Source: Chloroflexota bacterium
GTDB taxonomy: Bacteria; Chloroflexota; Anaerolineae; 4572-78
Assembly (NCBI GenBank): GCA_024278725.1
Contig: JAJRSQ010000401.1
Coordinates: 1-5,089, forward strand
Reading direction: 5' to 3'
Length of the DNA: 5,089 nucleotides
Shown: positions 1 to 5,089 of the stretch, piece after piece
Layout of the letters: each line of letters starts with the position of its first letter
Position numbering within the stretch: position 1 is the first letter of the stretch
Position numbers and translations under genes: made by a program
Notes under the pieces: generated by a model
What the model saw: only the letters and a program-made list of their open reading frames with translations
Told to the model about the DNA's origin: nothing
Database searches by the model: none

Positions 1-139
1 CCAGTGCCAGTTTTTCTTGGGTTTTCACATATCGTTCCGGTCTGAATGGGTCGTTGTCGTGCTATCAGAAGTTTAACATAGGAACAGAGTCCCGTCAAAC
101 ACCCTATGTTAACTTACGTCAATAACTGCCGAGCGGGGT
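1..139. other. Region downstream of ribF, no identifiable gene
   Basis: This 139-base stretch is less G+C-rich than the genes beside it. It contains the inverted repeat at 73-112. Two plus-strand frames are open from the left edge, one ending with TAA at 74-76 and one with TAA at 124-126. Either could be the end of a convergent gene, but both are too short to recognise and neither shows a motif I know. Confidence 0.45.
73..112. repeat. Inverted repeat downstream of ribF, possible transcription-end hairpin
   Basis: TTAACATAGG (73-82) and CCTATGTTAA (103-112) are perfect 10-base inverted copies around a 20-base spacer. Allowing one bulged T at 72 adds three more pairs (69-71 with 113-115), giving a 13-pair stem. 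It begins 27 bases beyond the ribF stop, a suitable place for a terminator or an RNA 3'-end stabiliser. There is no T-run on either strand after the stem, so it is not a textbook intrinsic terminator. Alternatives are a protein-binding operator or part of a mobile element edge. Confidence 0.55.
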
Positions 140-1069
140 TTACGTCGCCAGAATAGTTTTCGCGCGCGTTACATCCCGTGAGATTTGCGCCATCAGCGCG
201 TCAACGCCATCGAATTTCTGCTCGGCGCGCAGACGTTCCACCCACTCGACGTGCATTTGTTTGCCGTAAATATTTGCCGCGAAGTCGAAGATGTGTACTT
301 CCACCGCGCGCTCCGATTCGTTGAAGGTGGGTCGCACGCCGATATTGGCAACCGCCGGGTGCATCACCCCGTCAACGTGCGCCCAAACGGCATACACGCC
401 ATTGGCGGGCAGAAGTTTTTCGGGCGGCACGGCGATGTTCGCGGTGGGAAATCCGATGGTGCGCCCCCGTTTTGCGCCATGCAAAACAGTCCCCTGCAAA
501 AACGGATATGCTCCCAGCAAACGAGTGACCTCACGGACATTCCCTTCCGCTATGGCGGCGCGAATGCGGGTGGAAGAAATCACCTGATTGTCGGCAATTT
601 GCACATCCACCACATTGACGGTGTAGCCCAATTCCTGCCCCATCTCCCGCAAACTGGGAATATCGCCCGCGCGCCCCTTCCCCAATTTGAAGTCAGGTCC
701 CACCCACAACGCCAGGGGATGAAAATCATGCACCAATTGTCGAATAAATTCCTCCGCCGGGGTGCGGGCAAACGCCCGCGTGAAGGGCAGGAGCGCCACA
801 ATATCCAGCCCCAACTTTTCCAGCAGCCACAATTTTTCGGGGACGGTGGTCAGGTAATCATGCTCCGATTCCGTTTTTCCCAGCACCACCTTCGGGCGGG
901 GGAAAAAGGTTACCATCACGGTGCGGGCATTATGTTTTTCCGCCGTCATTTTCAGTTCGGAAATAATGCGTTTGTGCCCCCGATGAATGCCATCATACGA
1001 GCCGATGGTGAGAATGGTTGCGCGATTGTCGAGCGGGTGTTGCAGGGGTAAATTGCGAATGATTTGCAT
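140..1069 (-). CDS. ribF: Bifunctional riboflavin kinase / FMN adenylyltransferase
   Basis: This cytosolic enzyme phosphorylates riboflavin to FMN and then adenylylates it to FAD. Counting from the ATG at 1069 it has 309 residues, normal for the family. The N-terminal adenylyltransferase domain carries the nucleotide-binding motif GSYDGIHRGH (23-32), with Tyr where Phe is common, and ISSTRIR (164-170). The C-terminal kinase domain carries RGRTIGFPTAN (201-211), NIGVRPTFN (242-250) and EVHIFDF (257-263) with the likely catalytic base Glu257. Both domains look complete and active. An in-frame GTG three codons upstream (1076-1078) is an alternative start, leaving 7 rather than 16 bases after truB; neither has a strong ribosome binding site. 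I prefer ATG because MQIIRNL resembles the usual N-terminus. It appears to be the last gene of the cluster. Confidence 0.96.
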   Translation of the reverse strand: MQIIRNLPLQHPLDNRATILTIGSYDGIHRGHKRIISELKMTAEKHNARTVMVTFFPRPKVVLGKTESEHDYLTTVPEKLWLLEKLGLDIVALLPFTRAFARTPAEEFIRQLVHDFHPLALWVGPDFKLGKGRAGDIPSLREMGQELGYTVNVVDVQIADNQVISSTRIRAAIAEGNVREVTRLLGAYPFLQGTVLHGAKRGRTIGFPTANIAVPPEKLLPANGVYAVWAHVDGVMHPAVANIGVRPTFNESERAVEVHIFDFAANIYGKQMHVEWVERLRAEQKFDGVDALMAQISRDVTRAKTILAT

Positions 1070-1085
1070 AAAGGTCACACTGTTT

Positions 1086-1979
1086 TTATGAGTGGAATAC
1101 TTTTTTGGGTTTTAGTTGATGGTCATCAGTTGGGGCGAGTATTGCCACCAGATGCCCGGCATCATCAACCCCAACAATTATATCGGGGGAGGAAAGCTGC
1201 CCTGCGTCAATGCGCCGTCCGTTGAGTACCGCCTGTTTTTCGGAGGCGGAAAGCCGGCGGTGCGGCAGATGCGTCACGCCCGCTTCCGGCGGGATGAGTA
1301 CCGTCTGTAGTTTGCCTGCATTCACGGCTTGCGTCAAATCTTCGAGGGTCATAGCGGACGAAATGTGCCACTGCCCGTTGGCTACGCGCACCAACTCGGT
1401 GAGATGTGCGCCCACCGCCAGCAGTTGCCCCACATCATGCGCCAGCGAGCGGATATATGTGCCCGCGCCGCAAGTGACATGGATGGTGGCGAAAGGCGGT
1501 TCAAAAGCCAGCAGGTCGATGGCGGCGATGTGGACAGTGCGCGGCGGGGGGGAAACGGATTGCCCCTGTCGCGCCAGCCGGTACAGGGGTGTACCGTCTT
1601 TTTTTATGGCGGAATAGATGGGCGGCACTTGCTGAATAGTGCCGACAAAACGGGTGAGGGCTTGCCGCAGCGCCGCCTCGGTGATGGCAGAGGGGTCGGC
1701 AGCGGCAACGATGTCGCCATCGCTGTCGAAAGTGGTGGTGGTTTCGCCAAGTTTCAGGGTGGCGCGATATTGTTTTTCGCCCGGAACGATATACTCAATC
1801 AAACGGGTGGCACGCCCCACGCAAACCACCAGCACGCCGGTTGCGAGCGGGTCGAGCGTGCCGGTGTGCCCGACTTTTTTGATACCCAAAATCCGCCGGA
1901 CACGTTGCACCACATCATGAGAGGTGAGTCCGGCGGGTTTATTGATATTCAAAATTCCGGCAAGCGGTTTAGTTGGCAT
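1086..1979 (-). CDS. truB: tRNA pseudouridine(55) synthase TruB
   Basis: TruB converts U55 in the T-loop of most tRNAs to pseudouridine and also acts as a tRNA chaperone. The 297-residue protein opens with the family signature GILNINKPAGLTSHDVV (8-24). The catalytic motif GHTGTLDPLATGVL is at 37-50, with the nucleophile Asp43. Other conserved parts are KQYRA with Tyr71 (69-73), PPIYSAIKKDG (119-129) and GTYIRSLAHDVG (173-184) with the conserved Arg177. A PUA-like C-terminal part starts near 240. The frame is open further upstream to 2090, but that stretch lies in rbfA coding sequence and lacks family similarity. The ATG at 1979 is chosen because homologues begin just before the GILNINKP motif. 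An in-frame ATG six codons earlier (1997) cannot be excluded. No clear ribosome binding site precedes 1979, so the 11-base overlap with rbfA probably gives coupling. Confidence 0.96.
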   Translation of the reverse strand: MPTKPLAGILNINKPAGLTSHDVVQRVRRILGIKKVGHTGTLDPLATGVLVVCVGRATRLIEYIVPGEKQYRATLKLGETTTTFDSDGDIVAAADPSAITEAALRQALTRFVGTIQQVPPIYSAIKKDGTPLYRLARQGQSVSPPPRTVHIAAIDLLAFEPPFATIHVTCGAGTYIRSLAHDVGQLLAVGAHLTELVRVANGQWHISSAMTLEDLTQAVNAGKLQTVLIPPEAGVTHLPHRRLSASEKQAVLNGRRIDAGQLSSPDIIVGVDDAGHLVAILAPTDDHQLKPKKVFHS

Positions 1980-2358
1980 CGTCGGGTGTGGCGGCATCAC
2001 CTGCCGGGTCATCCTCTTCGGGGGGAATGTCGATTTTCGAGAGGAGCGTTTCAATTTTGCTGCCATACGCCACCGAACGGTCAACCTCAAATTTCAGGGT
2101 GGGGGTGTATCGCAACTGCATTTTTCGCGCCAGTTCCCGCCGAAAAAACGGGATGGCGCTCTCCAAGCCCGCCAGCGAGTCCTGTTCATCATCGGAAAAA
2201 ATGGAAACGTACACTCTGGCGGCTTTCAAATCCGGGGTGATTTCCACCTCGGTGATGGTGACAAACCCGATGCGGGGGTCTTGGGTTTGAAAAGTCAGCA
2301 GGTTGCTGAGTTCATGATGAATGAGTTCAGCAACCCGTTTTTGCCGTCTGGTTGCCAT
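1969..2358 (-). CDS. rbfA: 30S ribosome-binding factor RbfA
   Basis: RbfA binds the immature 30S subunit near the 16S rRNA 5' helix and helps late maturation, notably during cold growth. The 129-residue protein has the standard opening ATRRQKRVAELIHHELS and the strand region DPRIGFVTITEVEITPDLKAARVYVS (about 27-52). The helix and RYTPTLKFEVDRS segment (84-95) follow. The last 17 or so residues are an acidic, probably disordered tail. The KH-like fold normally has a kinked Ala-X-Gly before the last helix; here the aligned residues are A68-I69-P70, with Pro in place of Gly. The ATG is 3 bases after the infB stop. Its own ribosome binding site is weak, which suggests coupling to infB. The 3' end overlaps truB by 11 bases. 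Confidence 0.96.
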   Translation of the reverse strand: MATRRQKRVAELIHHELSNLLTFQTQDPRIGFVTITEVEITPDLKAARVYVSIFSDDEQDSLAGLESAIPFFRRELARKMQLRYTPTLKFEVDRSVAYGSKIETLLSKIDIPPEEDDPAGDAATPDDAN

Positions 2359-2361
2359 AAA

Positions 2362-4149
2362 TCAATTCACTCGTTCCTTGATGAAGGCTTCCAGAATGTC
2401 GCCTTCGCGCAAATCGTTGAAGCCTTCCACCCCGATGCCGCATTCGTAGCCGGTGGCAACTTCTTCCACATCTTCCGTGAACCGTTTCAGCGAACCGATT
2501 TCGCCGGTGTGAATCAGTTCCCGATTGCGCACCACTCGCACCAGTGCATGGCGCGTGAATTTCCCGGCGGTGATGTACGACCCGGCAATGACTCGTTTCC
2601 CCACTTTGAAGGTAGCTCGCACTTCCGCATGCCCGATGATGCGGTCTTCATACACCGGCTCATACAGCCCTTTCAATGCCAAATCCACATCTTCAATGAG
2701 TTTATAAATGACCCGATACCGGCGGACTTCCACTTTTTCCAGTTCGGCGGTGCGGCGAGCGCCTTCATCCACACTGACGTTGAACCCAATCACAATCGCA
2801 TTGGAGGCAACCGCCAGCGTCACATCGGATTCGGAGATATTGCCGGTTCCCTGCAACACAATCCGCACTTTATGTTGGTCGTCCCCCAGCGTTTTAAGAG
2901 AATTGATGATGGGTTCAAGTGAACCGTGGACATCGGCTTTAACGATGAGATTGAGTTGCTTGACCGATTCGCCTTCCAAGCGGCTCAAGAAGTCTTCCAG
3001 ACTCATCGGGGCGCGGGCATTCGATTGCGACTGTTCCGCCTGCTGCAAATGTTCCTGCACCAACGCCTCGGCGGCTTTACGGTTTTTCACCACCTCGAAA
3101 ATTTCGCCCGCTTCCGGCACGGTGGACATCCCCAAAATTGAAACGGGTTCGGAGGGACCGGCTTTTTTGATTTTCTGTCCGAGACTGTTGAACATGGCGC
3201 GCGCGCGACCATAGTGCGTGCCAATGACAACCACGTCTCCCTGATTGAGGGTTCCGTTTTGAACCAGCAGGTTCGCCACCACACCCCGTTTTTCATCGAG
3301 CTTGCCTTCAATCACCGTGCCCTGTGCGGGGCGATTCGGATTGGCTTTCAGTTCCGCCACTTCGGTTGCCAGCAAAATATTTTCCAGCAGGTCGTCAATG
3401 CCGATGTTGTTCAGGGCAGAAACCGGCACGCAGATAGTTTCCCCGCCCCACTCTTCCGGCACGAGTCCTTCGTTTGCCAAATCCTGTTTCACTTTTTCCA
3501 CGTTGGCGTTGGATTTATCAATTTTGTTGATGGCGACGATGATAGGCACACCGGCAGCACGCGCGTGCCCGATGGCTTCTTTGGTCTGGGGCATCACGCC
3601 GTCATCGGCGGCGACAATCAAAATCACCAAATCGGTGACCATTGCCCCGCGCGCCCGCATAGCGGTGAAGGCTTCGTGACCGGGGGTGTCCAAAAACGTG
3701 ATTTTTCTGCCGTCAATATCCACCTGATACGAACCGATATGTTGGGTGATACCTCCCGCTTCGCCGCTCACCACGCTGGTATGGCGGATGGTGTCGAGCA
3801 GGGTTGTTTTGCCGTGGTCGACGTGCCCCAAAATGGTCACCACCGGCGGGCGCGGTTCGAGGTTGGCGGGGTCTTCGTGTTCAAGAAACTGATGACGCAG
3901 GCTAACCTGTTTCTCCAATTCTGCCGCCGGTTCCGGCTCTTCTTCCTGAATTGGGACAATCTCAAAGCCCATTTCTTCACCCACAATGGCGGCGGTGTCG
4001 AAATCAATGGGCTGGTTGATGGACGCCATGATGCCATTGTTCATCAATTCTTTGATGACGGCAATCGGGCTGACATCTAATTCTGTTGCCAATTCACGAA
4101 CAGTTAATTGTGGCGGAATTTCGATGGTTTTAAGTGCTTCTGCTGTCAT
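2362..4149 (-). CDS. infB: Translation initiation factor IF-2 (short form)
   Basis: This GTPase places initiator fMet-tRNA on the 30S subunit and promotes 50S joining. Residues 10-66 form an IF2 N-domain helix bundle (VRELATELDVSP). A short Glu-rich linker (67-100) leads to the G domain. All G motifs are intact: G1 GHVDHGKT (108-115), switch I GGITQHIG (132-139), G3 DTPGHEAF (154-161) with the catalytic His158, G4 NKID (208-211) and G5 SAL (244-246). Domain II begins near 275 (GTVIEGKLDEKRG). Domain III lies around 395-495 (KADVHGS at 404-410). The C-terminal fMet-tRNA-binding domain follows, with YECGIGVEGFNDL (568-580) near the end. At 595 residues it is much shorter than E. coli IF2 (about 890), because the N-terminal extension is minimal. 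The core is complete. A strong ribosome binding site fixes the start. The TGA stop is 3 bases before rbfA, so the two are probably translationally coupled. Confidence 0.98.
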   Translation of the reverse strand: MTAEALKTIEIPPQLTVRELATELDVSPIAVIKELMNNGIMASINQPIDFDTAAIVGEEMGFEIVPIQEEEPEPAAELEKQVSLRHQFLEHEDPANLEPRPPVVTILGHVDHGKTTLLDTIRHTSVVSGEAGGITQHIGSYQVDIDGRKITFLDTPGHEAFTAMRARGAMVTDLVILIVAADDGVMPQTKEAIGHARAAGVPIIVAINKIDKSNANVEKVKQDLANEGLVPEEWGGETICVPVSALNNIGIDDLLENILLATEVAELKANPNRPAQGTVIEGKLDEKRGVVANLLVQNGTLNQGDVVVIGTHYGRARAMFNSLGQKIKKAGPSEPVSILGMSTVPEAGEIFEVVKNRKAAEALVQEHLQQAEQSQSNARAPMSLEDFLSRLEGESVKQLNLIVKADVHGSLEPIINSLKTLGDDQHKVRIVLQGTGNISESDVTLAVASNAIVIGFNVSVDEGARRTAELEKVEVRRYRVIYKLIEDVDLALKGLYEPVYEDRIIGHAEVRATFKVGKRVIAGSYITAGKFTRHALVRVVRNRELIHTGEIGSLKRFTEDVEEVATGYECGIGVEGFNDLREGDILEAFIKERVN

Positions 4150-4152
4150 AGT

Positions 4153-4160
4153 TCACCTTT
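4153..4160 (-). promoter_or_regulatory. Ribosome binding site of infB
   Basis: The minus strand reads AAAGGTGA followed by ACT and the infB ATG. This is a strong Shine-Dalgarno match, with GG six bases from the start codon. It supports initiation at 4149 and a short IF2 without a long N-terminal extension. Confidence 0.75.
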
Positions 4161-4265
4161 TACACCTTACATGTTTCGCCGTACGCCGAAGCATACAACA
4201 GTTATTTCCGGGATGAACACACAGCCAAAGCGGAGGGGAACTGCGGGGAATACAACGATTTTTCA

Positions 4266-4298
4266 GAGGAATATTACCGGTTCATCGGTAAACTCCCC
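4266..4298 (-). repeat. Hairpin-forming inverted repeat in the infB leader
   Basis: On the minus strand, TTACCG (4286-4291) and CGGTAA (4274-4279) pair perfectly around a 6-base loop. Below a 2x2 mismatch the stem continues for about five more pairs, including G-U wobbles (GGGGA against TTCCT). A smaller bulged stem (4298-4315) lies just upstream. No U-run follows, so it is not a standard intrinsic terminator. Its role is unknown, and chance is possible. Confidence 0.4.
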
Positions 4299-4363
4299 GC
4301 GTGCTGCACACGGCGCTTATTCATTTTGCCCTCTGCAAAGGCATTGTGCGTAATATTTGTTCA

Positions 4364-4651
4364 TCACTCTTTTACGCCGGCGAGGTTGGCGGCAAACGTT
4401 TGCAATGCCGCCAAATCCTCGCGTGATATTTCAGTTTTTAATGCCCGCGCCAGCGCGCCCCGCTGTAAAGCTGTCTCCCAGCAGGTTCGGTTTCGGCACA
4501 TATATGCGCCCCGTCCCGCGGCTTTTCCGGTTGCATCAATTTTTACGGTTTTGTCAGGGGTGCGAACCACGCGAACCAAGTCGCGCTTTTCTTTCACTTG
4601 TCGGCAAGCGATACACGTACGTTGCGGCACATGTTTTTTTCGTGCGGACAT
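4364..4651 (-). CDS. ylxR: YlxR/RnpM family RNA-binding protein (DUF448)
   Basis: This is a 95-residue protein, the usual size for the family. The whole length matches the YlxR fold. It has the N-terminal RTCIACRQ motif (residues 11-18), then KRDLVRVVR (22-30), the hallmark TGKAAGRGAY (41-50) and a CRNRTCWE segment (52-59). Family members are small basic RNA-binding proteins encoded between nusA and infB. In Bacillus subtilis the protein is reported to bind and modulate RNase P, hence the name RnpM. Four cysteines (C13, C16, C52, C57) are spaced in a way that could hold a metal ion, although this is only an inference. The ATG start is supported by a clear GAGG ribosome binding site. The stop is TGA. 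The gene is probably co-transcribed with nusA. The following gene is infB, after an unusually long gap. Confidence 0.93.
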   Translation of the reverse strand: MSARKKHVPQRTCIACRQVKEKRDLVRVVRTPDKTVKIDATGKAAGRGAYMCRNRTCWETALQRGALARALKTEISREDLAALQTFAANLAGVKE

Positions 4652-4655
4652 ATTT

Positions 4656-4660
4656 TCCTC
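4656..4660 (-). promoter_or_regulatory. Ribosome binding site of ylxR
   Basis: On the minus strand the bases before the ylxR ATG read GTGAGGAAAATATG. The purine core GAGGA is a good Shine-Dalgarno match at normal spacing. It lies in the 20-base gap after the nusA stop and fixes the ylxR start at 4651. Confidence 0.7.
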
Positions 4661-4671
4661 ACCCCGGCTGA

Positions 4672-5089
4672 TTAATATTCCAGCTCGTCGAATTCTTCCC
4701 AGTCATCATCACCGGAATCCAGACGCTTGCCCCGCAAACGGGATAGGTCGTCGTGTTTCGAGCGGCGCACCTTTTTCTTCTTTTTCGCGGCGGCGGGTGG
4801 CTGCGGAATGAGGTCAACCTTCGAATCCTCATCCACCAGCATGGCTTTGAGGCGTTTCTTCGGTTTCTTTTTCGGTTTCTTCGGTGCAACCACTGATTCC
4901 AGCACCGACGCCAAAGGCGCGTCCGGGTCAACCGGCGGCGCGGTTTCCGCTTCGGCGACCACCGGTGTTTCTTCGGCGGGTTCCTCTGCCACCACCGGCA
5001 CATCCGCTTCGGCGGCGACGGGTTCCACGGCTTCCGTTTCGGCTTCCGCCGTTTCTTCTGCCACGGCATCCACTTCGGCGACGGCTTCC
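4672..5089 (-). CDS. nusA: Probable NusA, C-terminal tail only (5' part outside window)
   Basis: The frame is open to the right edge of the window, so only the last 138 residues are seen. No S1, KH or other folded NusA domain is visible. The assignment rests on position: the gene directly before ylxR-infB is nusA in most bacteria. NusA binds RNA polymerase and nascent RNA and modulates pausing, termination and antitermination. The visible part is low-complexity. Fragment residues 1-68 are rich in Glu, Ala, Val and Pro. A Lys/Pro block follows at about 70-79 and a second Lys/Arg block at about 102-111. The end (about 127-138) is very acidic and aromatic, finishing DDDWEEFDELEY. Such a tail is probably disordered. 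The first GTG inside the window (5071-5073) is an internal Val codon, not a start. The stop is TAA, 20 bases before ylxR. I am confident that it is coding, and less so of the name. Confidence 0.72.
   Translation of the reverse strand, partial: EAVAEVDAVAEETAEAETEAVEPVAAEADVPVVAEEPAEETPVVAEAETAPPVDPDAPLASVLESVVAPKKPKKKPKKRLKAMLVDEDSKVDLIPQPPAAAKKKKKVRRSKHDDLSRLRGKRLDSGDDDWEEFDELEY

Larger units (their letters stand above)
4150..4363 (-). other. Intergenic leader between ylxR and infB
   Basis: This 214-base stretch is the only sizeable gap between genes of the cluster and is less G+C-rich than its neighbours. Many bacteria carry ylxQ (an L7Ae/L30e-like protein) here, but I see no frame resembling it. 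On the minus strand it holds two adjacent possible hairpins (4266-4298 and 4298-4315), a near-palindrome (4175-4190) and a 16-codon frame (4274-4324). I could not find a convincing -35/-10 promoter pair; the best -10-like boxes (TAATAT, TATGCT) lack a partner. It may be an untranslated leader of infB with its own regulation, or simply a lost gene; the sequence does not decide. Confidence 0.6.

Noticed and set aside
185..1051. Plus-strand open frame (288 codons) opposite ribF
   Set aside because: It mirrors nearly the whole of ribF, which has complete kinase and adenylyltransferase motifs on the minus strand.
1980..2090. N-terminal extension of TruB up to 2090
   Set aside because: The extra 37 codons lie within rbfA, do not resemble TruB, and homologues begin close to the GILNINKP motif.
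1329..2240. Long plus-strand open frame (303 codons) opposite truB and rbfA
   Set aside because: It is antisense to two clearly recognisable genes, its translation shows no family motif, and long antisense frames are expected opposite codon-biased, G+C-rich genes.
1924..2922. Plus-strand open frame (332 codons) opposite rbfA and infB
   Set aside because: It lies opposite conserved IF2 and RbfA coding sequence; its His- and Phe-rich translation is typical of an antisense shadow.
3214..4080. Plus-strand open frame (288 codons) opposite the IF2 G domain
   Set aside because: Same shadow pattern; the minus strand encodes all five intact GTPase motifs here.
4765..4788. A-rich Lys codon runs in the nusA tail as a programmed frameshift site
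   Set aside because: In the reading frame the heptamers are G AAA AAG rather than A AAA AAG, no downstream stem is evident, and the alternative frame would add only a few residues.
4326..4811. Plus-strand open frame (161 codons) across ylxR and the nusA tail
   Set aside because: It crosses two minus-strand genes and shows no recognisable domain; ylxR is unmistakable on the opposite strand.
4659..5069. Arg/Lys/Trp-rich minus-strand frame overlapping the nusA tail in another register
   Set aside because: It is an out-of-frame reading of the Glu/Ala/Pro/Lys-rich tail. The composition follows from the repeats in the true frame, and no start signal is seen.

Overview
This window is an ordinary bacterial housekeeping locus, read entirely on the minus strand. 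From right to left it holds the 3' end of nusA, then ylxR (rnpM), infB, rbfA, truB and ribF. This is the widely conserved transcription-elongation / translation-initiation / ribosome-maturation cluster. The likely host is a member of Chloroflexota, perhaps Anaerolineae-like. That is inferred from the very short IF2 (595 aa with a minimal N-terminal extension), the long low-complexity tail on the presumed NusA, the style of the YlxR sequence and the moderately high G+C. It is not proven, because no 16S or other marker is present.

Layout: 4672-5089 is the C-terminal tail of a protein that is probably NusA, cut by the window edge. Twenty bases later comes ylxR (4364-4651). A 214-base non-coding gap (4150-4363) follows; many bacteria carry the L7Ae-like gene ylxQ at this point, but none is visible here. 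The gap contains possible hairpins and a good ribosome binding site for infB (2362-4149). The next genes are packed tightly: rbfA (1969-2358) starts 3 bases after infB, truB (1086-1979) overlaps the end of rbfA by 11 bases, and ribF (140-1069) starts 16 bases after truB. The last 139 bases, downstream of ribF, contain a strong inverted repeat (73-112) and no identifiable gene.

The gene products act at linked steps. NusA modulates RNA polymerase pausing and termination. YlxR is an RNA-binding protein tied to RNase P. IF2 brings initiator tRNA to the 30S subunit. RbfA matures the 16S rRNA 5' region. TruB makes pseudouridine 55 in the tRNA T-loop. RibF makes FMN and FAD and is a frequent passenger at the end of this operon.

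I found no mobile element, CRISPR array, RNA gene or new defence or metabolic system that I can support. The points most worth a second look are modest: the charge-patterned NusA tail, the infB leader gap, the inverted repeat after ribF, and a Pro in RbfA where the family's kink motif normally has Gly.
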